Shown here piece by piece: positions 1 through 13,121 of a stretch of DNA of 64,000 bases (position 1 is the first letter of the stretch; each line of letters begins with the position of its first letter). A program made the position numbers and the translations under genes. A model generated the notes under the pieces. It was not told where the DNA came from. It ran no database searches and saw only the letters and a program-made list of their open reading frames with translations. The DNA is from Cryobacterium sp. GrIS_2_6 (lineage in GTDB: Bacteria; Actinomycetota; Actinomycetes; Actinomycetales; Microbacteriaceae), in the NCBI RefSeq assembly GCF_035984545.1, contig NZ_JAXCHP010000001.1:2542001-2606000 (forward strand), read 5' to 3'.

Positions 1-753
1 GCCCCCGGCGGGAAGACACTCAGCCTTCCCACCGACGCCGCGGAACGCGGTTGTTTCCCGTCCGGCCGGAACTCCTTCGCCGTCGTCGGCGCGACCCTGC
101 CGTCCACGGAGCTGACCCTCGTCGCCGATGACGCCATCTTCAGCAACGACGAGATCACGGCATCCGGTCACGCGGCGCTCGCACTCGGACTGCTCGGGCC
201 GAGCTCCGACCTGATCTGGTACCAGCCGACTCTGGCGGATGTCGCGGCAACCGGCCCGCCGAGCCTCGGCGAGTTGACGCCGGGCTGGGTCACTCCCTCG
301 ATCCTGCTGCTCGCGGTCGTGTTCCTCGCGGCTGCCGTGTGGCAGGGCAGGAGACTCGGACCGCTCGTCGCCGAGAACCTGCCGGTGATCGTGCGCGCGA
401 GCGAGACGATGGAAGGCAGGGCGCGCCTCTATGCCCGCGGCAACGCTCGCCTCCGCGCCCTCGACTCCCTGCGGGTCGCCACCGTGCAGCGCCTCGCGAC
501 CCGGGTCGGGCTGTCCAGGCTCGCGAGCCTCGACGACGTCGTGCTCGCGGTGTCCGCACTGACCGGTCGGGCACCGGCCGAGGTGCGCTTCGTCCTCGTC
601 GACGGGGTCCCGGCGACGGACCGGGACCTCATCGCCCAGTCCGACCTCCTCCAGGACCTGGAGCGAGCCGTGATCGCCGCGAGCGGCCTGCCCGCTGCTC
701 GGCCGGCATCCGCCCCACCCACCGCAACCACCCCCGGAAGAATGGACCCATGA
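1..753 (+). CDS. DUF4350 domain-containing membrane protein (5' partial)
   Basis: The frame is open from base 1, so the start lies upstream; about 250 residues are visible. The visible N-terminal part (GATLPSTELTLVADDAIFSN and following) looks like the extracytoplasmic DUF4350 domain. A single membrane segment follows at about visible residues 99-115 (ILLLAVVFLAAAVW), then a soluble tail beginning RRLGPLVAENLPVIVRASE, a signature I associate with actinobacterial DUF4350 proteins. Its TGA overlaps the ATG of the MoxR gene (ATGA), which indicates translational coupling. The family usually sits with MoxR and DUF58 genes and is thought to act in an envelope assembly or maturation process; the exact role is unknown. 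Confidence 0.85.
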   Translation, partial: APGGKTLSLPTDAAERGCFPSGRNSFAVVGATLPSTELTLVADDAIFSNDEITASGHAALALGLLGPSSDLIWYQPTLADVAATGPPSLGELTPGWVTPSILLLAVVFLAAAVWQGRRLGPLVAENLPVIVRASETMEGRARLYARGNARLRALDSLRVATVQRLATRVGLSRLASLDDVVLAVSALTGRAPAEVRFVLVDGVPATDRDLIAQSDLLQDLERAVIAASGLPAARPASAPPTATTPGRMDP

Positions 754-1721
754 GCACACCGACCGATACCACCGTTTCCCTTCGGGAATCGCTCGCGCAG
801 GTTCGCACCGAGGTCGGCAAGGCCGTCGTCGGCCAGGACGGCGCAGTGACGGGACTCATCATCGCCCTGCTCGCGCGCGGCCACGTGCTGCTCGAGGGCG
901 TGCCCGGTGTCGCCAAGACACTCCTGGTGCGCTCGCTCAGCCACGCGCTCAGCCTCGAGACGAAACGGGTGCAGTTCACGCCTGACCTGATGCCGGGCGA
1001 CGTCACGGGGTCGCTCATCTACGACGCGCGGGCCGGCGAGTTCGAGTTCCGTAAGGGCCCCGTGTTCACGAATATCCTGCTCGCGGACGAGATCAACCGG
1101 ACACCGCCGAAGACCCAGTCCGCACTGCTCGAGGCGATGGAGGAACGCCAGGTCAGCGTCGACGGCCGGACGATTCCGTTGCCGGACCCGTTCATCGTCG
1201 CCGCGACGATGAATCCGATCGAATACGAGGGCACGTACTCGGTGCCCGAGGCGCAGCTCGACCGGTTCCTGCTCAAGCTCGTGCTCGACGTGCCGGAACG
1301 CGACGCGGAGTTCGAGGTGCTCCGCCGCCACGCCGCCGGTTTCAACCCCCGCGACCTCACCGCGGCCGGGGTCACTCCTGTGCTCGGTGCCGAGCAGCTC
1401 ACCGCCGCGCAGGCCGCCGTCATGGGGGTCGGCTCGAGCGCGGACGTGCTCGCCTACATCGTTGATCTCGCGCGCGCGACCCGGCGCAGCCCCTCGGTCA
1501 AGCTCGGCGTGAGTCCCCGCGGGACGACGGCGCTTCTCGCGGCGACGAAAGCCTGGGCCTGGCTCAGCGGCTACGACTCGATCACTCCCGACCACGTCCA
1601 GGCGATGGTCCTCCCAGTCTGGCGGCACCGGATCCAGCTCCAGCCGGAAGCCGAACTCGAGGGCGTGTCCGTGGACGCCATCCTGCGCAGCGTGCTCCAG
1701 CAGGTCCAGGTTCCGATCTAA
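750..1721 (+). CDS. MoxR family AAA+ ATPase
   Basis: A 323-residue cytoplasmic AAA+ ATPase. Walker A is GVPGVAKT near residue 50 and Walker B is ILLADEINR near residue 114, followed by TPPKTQSALLEAMEERQV, which is diagnostic of MoxR proteins. The ATG at 750 overlaps the upstream stop and removes a longer unrelated frame extension. MoxR proteins act as chaperones that mature or insert partners, often a DUF58/VWA-like protein, and such a gene follows immediately. The DUF58 gene begins 1 base after the stop, so the two are almost certainly one operon. Confidence 0.95.
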   Translation: MSTPTDTTVSLRESLAQVRTEVGKAVVGQDGAVTGLIIALLARGHVLLEGVPGVAKTLLVRSLSHALSLETKRVQFTPDLMPGDVTGSLIYDARAGEFEFRKGPVFTNILLADEINRTPPKTQSALLEAMEERQVSVDGRTIPLPDPFIVAATMNPIEYEGTYSVPEAQLDRFLLKLVLDVPERDAEFEVLRRHAAGFNPRDLTAAGVTPVLGAEQLTAAQAAVMGVGSSADVLAYIVDLARATRRSPSVKLGVSPRGTTALLAATKAWAWLSGYDSITPDHVQAMVLPVWRHRIQLQPEAELEGVSVDAILRSVLQQVQVPI

Positions 1722-1722
1722 G

Positions 1723-3030
1723 GTGACGGTCTCCGGTCGGTTCACACTGCTCGTCGCCCTCGGCGTCGTGCCGATTGTGCTGCTCGGACGCAGCCAGGCG
1801 GCCGCGGGCGGTATCCTCGCCCTGTGGCTGCTGCTTTCGGTCGGGCTCGGCCTGCTCGACCTCGCGCTGGCCGGCTCGCCCAGGGCCGTGCGCCTCGAAC
1901 GCAGGCTGCCGGCCAGGGTGAGCCTCGGCGAAACCGTGACGAGCCTGCTCTACGTCACCAATTCCGGCTCCCGTCGCCTCCGGTCTTTTGTGCGGGATGC
2001 CTGGCAACCGTCGGCCGGCGCAGGCAACAACCGCACGGCTCTGTCCATCCCGGCCGGGGAACGCCGGCTCGTGTCCCTCCCGCTGACCCCGCTCCGGAGG
2101 GGAGAACGCCGGGTGGACCGGGTCACGATCCGCTCGTACGGGCCGCTCGGCCTGTGGGCGCGCCAGGCCACGCTCGAGGCGCCCGGGCGCATCCGCGTCC
2201 TGCCGCCCTTCAACGCCCGGAAGCACCTGCCCTCGCGCATCACCCGGCTCAAGGAACTCGACGGGCGCACAAGCGTGCTCGTGCGCGGTCAGGGCACCGA
2301 GTTCGACTCACTGCGGGAGTATGTGCGCGGCGACGACGTGCGCTCGATCGACTGGCGGGCGACGGCGCGGCACAACGACGTCGTCGTGCGCACCTGGCGA
2401 CCGGAGCGCGACCGGCGGGTGGTCATCGTGATCGACACCGGACGCACCTCCGCCGCGCGGATCGACAACGAGACGAGGCTCGACACCGCGTTCGAGGCGG
2501 CGCTGCTGCTCGCCGCGCTCGCGTCGAAGGCCGGAGACCGTGTCGACATGATCGCCTTCGACCGGCGTGTGCGCGGCCGGGTGCAGGGCGCCCAGGGCGC
2601 AGAACTGCTGTCGCGGATAGTCGACACCCTTGCGGTTATCGACCCCGAACTTCTCGAAATGGACTGGGCCGGAGTGCCGGCCCAGGTGCGCGCGATCACG
2701 AGCCAGCGCGCCCTCGTCGTGCTGCTGACCTCGATCGATGCCGCGGGGGCATCGACCGGACTGCTCGCGGTGCTGCCCCAGCTGACCCGCCGCCACACCG
2801 TCGTCGTCGCGTCGGTCACCGACCCGACGACCGTGCAGGCGACCCACGAACGCGCCGACAGGGAGCAGGTCTACCGCGCCGCCGCTGCCGAACGGGCGCT
2901 GCTCGACGTCGCCAGGGTCGCCTCGGCGATCCGCCAGCAGGGCGCCGACGTCGTCACCGGTCCGCCAGCCGACCTGCCGCCCCGCCTCGCCGACCACTAC
3001 CTCGCCCTGAAGCTCGCCGGCCGACTCTAG
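1723..3030 (+). CDS. DUF58 domain-containing protein
   Basis: 435 residues with a GTG start one base after the moxR stop. Two hydrophobic segments lie in the first 50 residues. The DUF58 signature around residues 200-240 is clear (YVRGDDVRSIDWRATAR, then VVRTWRPERDRRVVIVIDTG), and the VIDTG strand begins a von Willebrand A-like fold. DUF58 proteins are the usual partners of MoxR ATPases and are presumed envelope-facing. The sequence shows nothing that assigns a specific substrate. The next gene is convergent, with a 60-bp palindromic repeat between them. Confidence 0.9.
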   Translation: MTVSGRFTLLVALGVVPIVLLGRSQAAAGGILALWLLLSVGLGLLDLALAGSPRAVRLERRLPARVSLGETVTSLLYVTNSGSRRLRSFVRDAWQPSAGAGNNRTALSIPAGERRLVSLPLTPLRRGERRVDRVTIRSYGPLGLWARQATLEAPGRIRVLPPFNARKHLPSRITRLKELDGRTSVLVRGQGTEFDSLREYVRGDDVRSIDWRATARHNDVVVRTWRPERDRRVVIVIDTGRTSAARIDNETRLDTAFEAALLLAALASKAGDRVDMIAFDRRVRGRVQGAQGAELLSRIVDTLAVIDPELLEMDWAGVPAQVRAITSQRALVVLLTSIDAAGASTGLLAVLPQLTRRHTVVVASVTDPTTVQATHERADREQVYRAAAAERALLDVARVASAIRQQGADVVTGPPADLPPRLADHYLALKLAGRL

Positions 3031-3090
3031 CCTGCTCGCCGCTCCCCAACGCCCTCGCGCCCTGCTCCCCTATCGCGGCGCCCTGGCTCG

Positions 3091-3150
3091 CGCGCCACTT
3101 GCGCCGTTCCGCGCCAGGCACGCTTGGCGCGCAGCGGCGCAAGTGGCGCG
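3091..3150. repeat. 60-bp intergenic palindrome, family A copy 1
   Basis: Perfect 16-base arms CGCGCCACTTGCGCCG and CGGCGCAAGTGGCGCG flank a 28-base centre that is itself partly symmetric (GCGCCA/TGGCGC). It lies between the convergent ends of the DUF58 and SpoIIM-like genes. The same layout recurs at 5078-5137 and 31161-31220, each exactly 60 bases. Confidence 0.85.
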
Positions 3151-3178
3151 TGACGCCGCGGGCGAGCGGATGCCGCCC

Positions 3179-4174
3179 TCAGGACGCGTAGATGCGGGTG
3201 CTGCCGGCCTCGAACTCACCGATGTCGCCGGTCTCGCCGGCCCGTGCGGCCCGTCGGCCGAGCACGAGCATGTACGTCAGGAACGCGCACAGCGCGGCGA
3301 AGCCGATGCCGATCTTGACCGGCCACGGCCACGGCGCCGGAGTCACGAAGCCCTCGATCACACCAGAGACGAGGAGGACGAAGACGAGGCCGATCGCAAC
3401 CGTCGCGAGGGCGCGCGAGTCCGCCGCGAGAGCCTGCCCGCGGGTACGCCCACCGGGGGCGATCCAGGACCAGAAGATGCGAAGCCCCGCTGCCGCAGCG
3501 ACGAAGATCGCGGTGAGCTCCAGCATCCCGTGCGGTGCGATGTAGAGGAAGAACACGTCGCCCTTGCCGTATGCGAACATGACCGCGGCGGACGTGCCGA
3601 TGTTCTGGGCATTCGAGAGCACGATGTACGGCACGTAGAGGCCGAGGATGCCGAAGGCGACGCACTGCGCGGCGATCCAGGCGTTGTTCGTCCAGACCTG
3701 GCCGGTGAACGACGCGGCCGGGTTGGCGGAGTAGTAGTCGACGAAGTCCGAGTTAACGAGTTGCTGCAACTGGGCGTCGGAGCCGAGGTTGGCGAGCACC
3801 CGGGGGTCTCCGGTGATCCAGACCGCGTAGAGCACGGCGACAACGACGGTCACGGCCGCGACGCAGAGCGTGAGCCAGCGCAGGCGATAGAGCGCGGCGG
3901 GCAGCTGCAGCACGAAGAACCGTGGCACCTGCGACACGACGTTCGCGCCGGCGCCCGTGAAGCGCAGCCGGGCACGGGACAACGCGACGGAGAGCCGGTC
4001 GCCCGGGATCGTGGAGCCTGCCGTGCTCTTGATTGCGGACAGCTGGGTCGCGCCGGACTGGTACAGCCCGATCAGTTCGTCGGACTGCGCGCCGGAGAGC
4101 CGCCGCTCCCTGCCGAGCTCGGCGAGGCGGTCCCACTGGGCGCGGTGCGCCGTTGAATATGCGTCGAGGTCCAT
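3179..4174 (-). CDS. Stage II sporulation protein M (SpoIIM) family membrane protein
   Basis: 331 residues starting MDLDAYST. A longer frame starting at 4198 (MPCLLLEQ) would overlap the divergent RDD gene, so I chose the internal ATG. About five to six membrane segments follow a roughly 90-residue soluble N-terminal part; YVPYIVLSNAQNIG and YIAPHGMLEL are typical SpoIIM-like (DUF95) motifs. In non-sporulating actinobacteria this family is paired with RDD proteins beside MoxR/DUF58 clusters and its function is unknown. The gene is divergent from the RDD gene with only 17 bases between start codons. Confidence 0.9.
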   Translation of the reverse strand: MDLDAYSTAHRAQWDRLAELGRERRLSGAQSDELIGLYQSGATQLSAIKSTAGSTIPGDRLSVALSRARLRFTGAGANVVSQVPRFFVLQLPAALYRLRWLTLCVAAVTVVVAVLYAVWITGDPRVLANLGSDAQLQQLVNSDFVDYYSANPAASFTGQVWTNNAWIAAQCVAFGILGLYVPYIVLSNAQNIGTSAAVMFAYGKGDVFFLYIAPHGMLELTAIFVAAAAGLRIFWSWIAPGGRTRGQALAADSRALATVAIGLVFVLLVSGVIEGFVTPAPWPWPVKIGIGFAALCAFLTYMLVLGRRAARAGETGDIGEFEAGSTRIYAS

Positions 4175-4191
4175 CTGCTCTAATAGTAGAC
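4175..4191. promoter_or_regulatory. Divergent start region, likely leaderless promoters
   Basis: Only 17 bases separate the two divergent ATGs and neither has a Shine-Dalgarno sequence. On the plus strand TCTAAT (4179-4184, five of six matches to TATAAT) ends 7 bases before the RDD ATG. On the minus strand TACTAT (4188-4183) ends 8 bases before the SpoIIM-like ATG. That is the spacing expected of leaderless actinobacterial transcripts. This is an inference from motif position only. Confidence 0.5.
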
Positions 4192-5046
4192 ATGGCACAC
4201 CCCGGAAACGCGGCGGATCAGGGAGAAAGTTCTCCCTATGAGTACGAACTCGTCACTGGCGAGGCGGTTGCCCTTGATGTGCGGCCGGCGAGTTTCATCC
4301 TGCGCGCGGCCGGCACCATCATCGACTGGCTCGCCTATCTCGGTTTCTTCGTCGGACTCGTCTTCGCGGTCGGCTTCGTCACCGGCGATGCACTCGATCC
4401 AGCGCTCGCGCAGGCCCTGGCGATCTCAGGGCTCGCGTTCTCGATCCTCGTCCTCCCGACCGTCGTCGAGACCGTGACCGGAGGACGCTCGCTCGGCAAG
4501 CTCGCGATCGGCGCCCGCATTGTGCGTGACGACGGCGGGTCCATTCAGTTGCGGCACGCCTTCACCCGGGCGCTCATCGGGATCTTCGAGATCTACCTCA
4601 CCTTCGGCGGCCTCGCCGCCACGACCGCACTGCTGAACGGCAAGTCCAAGCGCCTCGGCGACCTGATGGCCGGCACGTACAGCCAGTATGAACGGGTGGC
4701 CCGGTTCGACGAGCCGGTCCTCGGGCTTCCGCAGGAGCTCACCACCTGGTCGTACACCGTCGATGTCGTGCGGCTGCCTGACCGGCTCTCGCGCCGCATC
4801 GCCCAGTTCCTCCGCCAGTCCGGACGCCTGACCCCGGAGACCCGCGTGCGCGTCGCGAGGGACCTCGCGGGGGAAGCGGCGCCCTTCGTCTCCCCGGTTC
4901 CCGCCGTCGCCCCCGAGGCGTTCCTCGCGGGCGTCGCCGCCGTGCGCCGCAGCCGCGAGTATGCGGCACTCCTCCTTGAACGAGACCGCCTCGAGCGCCT
5001 CCGCCCGGTGCTCACGCGCCTCCCCCACGACTTCCCCAACCGCTGA
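4192..5046 (+). CDS. RDD family membrane protein
   Basis: 284 residues starting MAHPGNAAD. The RDD domain occupies about residues 25-165: R-ASFILRAAGTIIDWLAYLG at its start holds the conserved Arg and Asp, then the TGGRSLGKLAIGARIVRDDG loop, then NGKSKRLGDLMAGTYSQYER at its end. Three or four membrane segments lie in this half. The C-terminal 120 residues are soluble and charged. RDD proteins are often transport-associated; no substrate can be named. It is divergent from the SpoIIM-like gene and convergent with the rRNA operon. Confidence 0.9.
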   Translation: MAHPGNAADQGESSPYEYELVTGEAVALDVRPASFILRAAGTIIDWLAYLGFFVGLVFAVGFVTGDALDPALAQALAISGLAFSILVLPTVVETVTGGRSLGKLAIGARIVRDDGGSIQLRHAFTRALIGIFEIYLTFGGLAATTALLNGKSKRLGDLMAGTYSQYERVARFDEPVLGLPQELTTWSYTVDVVRLPDRLSRRIAQFLRQSGRLTPETRVRVARDLAGEAAPFVSPVPAVAPEAFLAGVAAVRRSREYAALLLERDRLERLRPVLTRLPHDFPNR

Positions 5047-5077
5047 GCGGATGCTGCGGCGCTCCACCGCGGGTTGG

Positions 5078-5137
5078 GCGCCAGTTGCGCCGTTACGCGC
5101 CCGGCGTGCCTGGGGCGTAGCGGCGCAAGTGTCGCGC
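5078..5137. repeat. 60-bp intergenic palindrome, family A copy 2
   Basis: Left arm GCGCCAGTTGCGCCG and right arm beginning CGGCGCAAGTGTCGCGC match family A copy 1 with a few substitutions, and the spacing is the same. It lies between the RDD gene and the terminator of the rRNA operon. Confidence 0.8.
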
Positions 5138-5186
5138 GGGGCCGACGGGTGGCCTGCGGATGTCGGCTGCGTTTCGCGGGTTAAAG

Positions 5187-5218
5187 CAGAAAAGCCACCC
5201 CGTGGGGTGGCTTTTCTG
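5187..5218. terminator. Bidirectional intrinsic terminator at the rRNA operon end
   Basis: A perfect hairpin with 15-base arms, CAGAAAAGCCACCCC and GGGGTGGCTTTTCTG, and a 2-base loop. The A/T-rich outer stems give a T-tract in either direction. It lies just beyond the 5S 3' end on the minus strand and also downstream of the plus-strand RDD gene. Confidence 0.85.
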
Positions 5219-5234
5219 GTGTTTCTAAGTTAAG

Positions 5235-5352
5235 TCCGGCGGTGTCCTACTCTCCCACAGGGTCCCCCCTGCAGTACCATCGGCGCTGAGAGTCTTAGCT
5301 TCCGGGTTCGGAATGTGACCGGGCGTTTCCCTCTCGCTATAGCCGCCGAAAC
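5235..5352 (-). rRNA. rrf: 5S ribosomal RNA
   Basis: The minus strand begins GTTTCGGCGGCTATAGCG, contains the conserved CCGAACCCGGAAG core, and ends with the complementary CGCCGGAC. The length of about 118 bases fits actinobacterial 5S. Ends are placed from the terminal stem and may be off by a few bases. Confidence 0.93.
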
Positions 5353-5430
5353 ATCTTTCGATGGATCGATTCTATATTTTTCAGTTATAGATCCCGGCTG
5401 TTATGCCGGGGTTGTTCTCGACCGTACGTC

Positions 5431-5450
5431 GAGAACCACATAGTGGACGC
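5431..5450 (-). other. 3' half of the 23S processing stem
   Basis: On the transcript this reads GCGTCCACTATGTGGTTCTC. It is complementary to 8743-8724 in the 16S-23S spacer apart from one wobble pair and one mismatch over 20 bases. The two halves bracket 23S and form the expected RNase III processing stem. Confidence 0.75.
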
Positions 5451-5484
5451 TTGCAGCTTATTCAAACTGGTGTGTTATCAAATT

Positions 5485-8605
<3,121 letters not shown>

Positions 8606-8723
8606 CATGAGTTTGAATCGATTAAGAATCGTAAAACTTTCGTCTCACGATCGAAATTGACCAATGATCTATAAATAGATCTTTGTAATTTGCAGTCCGA
8701 AGACTGTCAAATTTAAGATGCTC

Positions 8724-8743
8724 GCGTCCACTGTGTAGTTCTC
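8724..8743 (-). other. 5' half of the 23S processing stem
   Basis: On the transcript this reads GAGAACTACACAGTGGACGC, pairing with 5450-5431 downstream of 23S. It is the upstream strand of the RNase III stem that excises pre-23S rRNA. Confidence 0.75.
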
Positions 8744-8838
8744 AAAGTACGGGCGGTACCCTCACCCAGCCACGATTGATGTGACTGAGAAAAGGTCCAG
8801 AGAAACAGTCCAACCAGGCAAAACCCAGTCGTTCCGGT

Positions 8839-8861
8839 CCCTCAGGACCCAACAGCGTGCA
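8839..8861 (-). other. 3' half of the 16S processing stem
   Basis: A transcript segment containing TGCACGCTGTTGGGTCC is complementary, with a few wobble pairs, to the leader segment at 10799-10777 upstream of 16S. Together they form the stem that brackets pre-16S rRNA. Confidence 0.7.
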
Positions 8862-9047
8862 TATACGTCTCCTTACGCAACCCGACCTTTCCAACGAGGC
8901 ACCGCAAGCGGTACCAGGCGTACTGGATCAAGAAGCGAACTCCTCGTATCAATGTCAATGTTCCACCCATGAGCGCCATCGAAGAACATTCGTCTTCGTA
9001 TGGCTTGGCAGTGTTACTCCGCTGTATACAGACGGCACTGCTGTGCT

Positions 9048-10573
<1,526 letters not shown>

Positions 10574-10776
10574 TGTTTGATTGCACAAGACCCGAAAGCC
10601 CCGGCACATCTAGTGTGACTGACCGCCGGAATAGGCGAACCAGACACAAGTTTGAAACTGACAGAACAAATCATTACTGACTTGCTTTGTTGTTATAAAT
10701 GTTTTCCAAAGGAATCTCTTGATTCTTCACCGCTAGAAACGGATCCAAACCACGAGGTTTTTGGCATTTGACATTG

Positions 10777-10799
10777 TGCACGCTGTTGAGTTCTCAAGG
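10777..10799 (-). other. 5' half of the 16S processing stem
   Basis: The transcript reads CCTTGAGAACTCAACAGCGT and continues GCA. It pairs with the spacer segment 8861-8839 downstream of 16S across 23 positions with a few wobbles, as expected for the RNase III stem around pre-16S rRNA. Confidence 0.7.
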
Positions 10800-10867
10800 A
10801 TCGGACACCTCGGCTTCAGGCCACACCGTAACCGGCTCAGTGGCTGTCGCTCCGAGGCAACTTGTCT

Positions 10868-10896
10868 AACTTACCGATCCGATCAGTCCCTGTCAA
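10868..10896 (-). promoter_or_regulatory. rRNA operon promoter
   Basis: On the minus strand a perfect -35 box TTGACA (10896-10891), a 17-base spacer and a -10 box TAAGTT (10873-10868) lie about 295 bases upstream of mature 16S, before the leader processing stem. This is the strongest sigma-A-type promoter in the region. Confidence 0.75.
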
Positions 10897-11196
10897 ATCC
10901 GGTGAATCCCGCCCTCCGAGCACGCCAAAGCGAACTCGAAACACCGAACACCGACCCGACAAACGACCGAAAGGAAGGAGAGTTACCAGCCTAGACCTCC
11001 CACACCGGTTACCCCAGCAAAGGGGACAAACAAGGCGAAGAAGATAAAAACCGTGGTCCCACGTGAGGCCGGAAAGCACTGCGGCTTTTCCGCACCTTTG
11101 GGGTACGTGAAGACAGTACGTGCCCCCACCACCCCCGTCAAAACCCATGCACTCCCGGGCGTGTCACGCCTGGGAACAGGCCGGCGCATACGACAG

Positions 11197-11235
11197 AGCG
11201 CCCGCAACCGCCGCAGAGCGGTGGATGCGGGCGCT
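11197..11235 (-). terminator. Possible hairpin terminator of ahcY
   Basis: Inverted arms AGCGCCCGCA and TGCGGGCGCT enclose a 19-base, partly self-complementary loop about 20 bases beyond the ahcY stop codon. No T-tract follows, so it may be only an RNA 3'-end stabilising hairpin. Confidence 0.4.
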
Positions 11236-11254
11236 GCGAAGCGACGTGCGCGGG

Positions 11255-12754
11255 TCAGTAGCGGTACTGGTCGACCTTGTATGGACCGTCGATGGGCACG
11301 CCGATGTAGGCGGACTGCTCGGGGCTCAGCACAGTCAGTTCGACGCCGAGGGCGTCGAGGTGCAGCCGGGCGACCTTCTCGTCGAGGTGCTTCGGCAGCA
11401 CGTACACGCCGACCGGGTACTTCTCCGGGTAGCAGTACAGCTCGATCTGGGCGAGCACCTGGTTCGTGAAGGAGTTGCTCATCACGAAGGAGGGGTGTCC
11501 GGTCGCGTTGCCGAGGTTCATCAGGCGCCCCTCGGAGAGCACGAGGATGCTGCGCCCGCTCGGCAGGTGCCACTCGTCGACCTGCGGCTTGATCTCCACC
11601 CGCACGGCGCCTTCGAGGGTCTCGAGCGCAGCCATGTCGATTTCGTTGTCGAAGTGGCCGACGTTCGCGATGATCGCAAGGTGCTTCATCTTGAGCATGT
11701 GCTCGGTGCGGATGACGTTGAAGTTGCCGGTGCCGCTCACGAAGATGTCGACCTGCTCGACGACCGACTCCAGCCGGGCGACCTGGAAGCCGTCCATCGC
11801 GGCCTGCAGGGCGTTGATCGGGTCGATCTCGCTTACGATCACGCGCGCGCCCTGGCCGCGCAGAGCCTCGGCCGCACCCTTGCCCACGTCGCCGTATCCG
11901 GCGACAAAGACGACCTTGCCTCCAATGAGCACGTCGGTCGCCCGGTTGAGTCCGTCGGGCAGGGAGTGGCGGATGCCGTACTTGTTGTCGAACTTCGACT
12001 TCGTCACCGAGTCATTCACATTGATCGCGGGGAAGAGCAGTTCGTGGGCGCTGGCCAGTTCGTACAGGCGGTGGACGCCCGTCGTGGTCTCCTCGGTCAC
12101 GCCGGCGAGGCCGGCGGCGATCTCGGTCCAGCGGTCGGAGGATTCAGCGAGCGAGTGCCGGAGGACGTCCAGTACCACCCGGTACTCGTGGCTGTCGGAC
12201 GCGGTCGCCTCGGGGACGGCGCCGGCGAGTTCGAATTCGCGGCCCTTGTGCACGAGCATGGTGGCGTCGCCGCCATCGTCGAGGATCATGTTCGGTCCGG
12301 CCCAGGTCTCCCCCGCCGCAGCGGCCTCGATGCTCCAGCAGAAGATCTGCTGGGTGCACCACCAGTAGTCCTCGAGCGATTCGCCCTTCCAGGCGAAGAC
12401 GGGAACGCCGGCCGGGTTCTCGGGAGTTCCGGTCGGGCCGACCGCGATGGCCGCCGCAGCATCATCCTGGGTGGAGAAGATGTTGCAGCTCGCCCAGCGC
12501 ACCTGCGCGCCGAGGACCACGAGGGTCTCGATGAGGACGGCGGTCTGCACGGTCATGTGCAGGGACCCGGCGATGCGCGCGCCGGTGAGCGGCTTCGATT
12601 CGCCGAACTCGGCGCGGAGGGCCATCAGGCCGGGCATCTCATTCTCGGCGAGACGCAACTGGTGCCGGCCCGCCTCGGCGAGCTGCGGGTCGGCGATCTT
12701 GAAGATGGGCGCGAGCGAGGGCGCGGTGGATACAGGGGACGAGGCGACAGTCAT
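11255..12754 (-). CDS. ahcY: Adenosylhomocysteinase (S-adenosyl-L-homocysteine hydrolase)
   Basis: 499 residues starting MTVASSPVS. It hydrolyses S-adenosylhomocysteine to adenosine and homocysteine and so recycles the product of all SAM methyltransferases. The NAD-binding motif [18 protein letters not shown] lies mid-protein, the catalytic region carries [13 protein letters not shown] and [14 protein letters not shown], and the C-terminus ends DQYRY like other bacterial AhcY (K/R-Y terminus). The internal ATG at 12754 was chosen because the upstream 38 residues are low-complexity Arg/Pro. The length fits the longer actinobacterial form. No SAH riboswitch is evident in the 79 bases upstream. 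Confidence 0.97.
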   Translation of the reverse strand: MTVASSPVSTAPSLAPIFKIADPQLAEAGRHQLRLAENEMPGLMALRAEFGESKPLTGARIAGSLHMTVQTAVLIETLVVLGAQVRWASCNIFSTQDDAAAAIAVGPTGTPENPAGVPVFAWKGESLEDYWWCTQQIFCWSIEAAAAGETWAGPNMILDDGGDATMLVHKGREFELAGAVPEATASDSHEYRVVLDVLRHSLAESSDRWTEIAAGLAGVTEETTTGVHRLYELASAHELLFPAINVNDSVTKSKFDNKYGIRHSLPDGLNRATDVLIGGKVVFVAGYGDVGKGAAEALRGQGARVIVSEIDPINALQAAMDGFQVARLESVVEQVDIFVSGTGNFNVIRTEHMLKMKHLAIIANVGHFDNEIDMAALETLEGAVRVEIKPQVDEWHLPSGRSILVLSEGRLMNLGNATGHPSFVMSNSFTNQVLAQIELYCYPEKYPVGVYVLPKHLDEKVARLHLDALGVELTVLSPEQSAYIGVPIDGPYKVDQYRY

Positions 12755-12833
12755 GCGACCATCATGCCATTCCCTGCGCCGCCCCGGCTGGGTGTGTCCC
12801 ATGGCCGGGGGTTCGCGCTCGCCCGACCTGGGT

Positions 12834-13076
12834 TCAGGCGTCGGGGCCGCCCGGGGCATCCGCTTCACTCATCGCGCCCATCGTGCTGAGGCGGATGAGC
12901 TGCCAGCCGTGCGGGACGCTCGTCAGGCGGGCGTGCCGGTCGCAGAGGTCGAAGGCATGCGGTTCACGCTCGATCGAGAGCGGGCCGAGCACGGCCATGG
13001 AGTCGCCGTAATCGAAGGTGAGCGTCGCGACGGACTCGTCCGGACAGGCGACGCGGGAGCATGGGCGGAATGACAT
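12834..13076 (-). CDS. DUF3499 family protein (probable zinc-binding)
   Basis: 80 residues, [13 protein letters not shown] to the end. Cys6, Cys11, Cys45 and His48 (CDRH) form a likely zinc site. It matches the actinobacterial DUF3499 family, whose Mycobacterium member (Rv3258c) sits beside the zincin-like Rv3259 in the same divergent arrangement seen here. No function is established. The start codon lies 45 bases from the divergent zincin-like gene. Confidence 0.85.
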   Translation of the reverse strand: MSFRPCSRVACPDESVATLTFDYGDSMAVLGPLSIEREPHAFDLCDRHARLTSVPHGWQLIRLSTMGAMSEADAPGGPDA

Positions 13077-13121
13077 TACCGTTCAGGCTACCCGCGTCGG
13101 CACCAGAAGTAAGATGAAGGC

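Larger units (their letters stand above)
10574..11254 (-). promoter_or_regulatory. rRNA leader and region downstream of ahcY
   Basis: About 680 bases without a gene. From 10574 to about 10860 it is the transcribed leader of the rRNA operon, including the 16S processing half-stem (10777-10799), whose TTGAGAACTCAACAG core resembles actinobacterial antitermination/processing boxes. The promoter is at 10868-10896. From there to 11254 I see only a possible weak ahcY terminator. Confidence 0.7.

Noticed and set aside
12755..12833. SAH riboswitch upstream of ahcY
   Set aside because: The gap is only 79 bases and I cannot form the SAH-riboswitch core from it.
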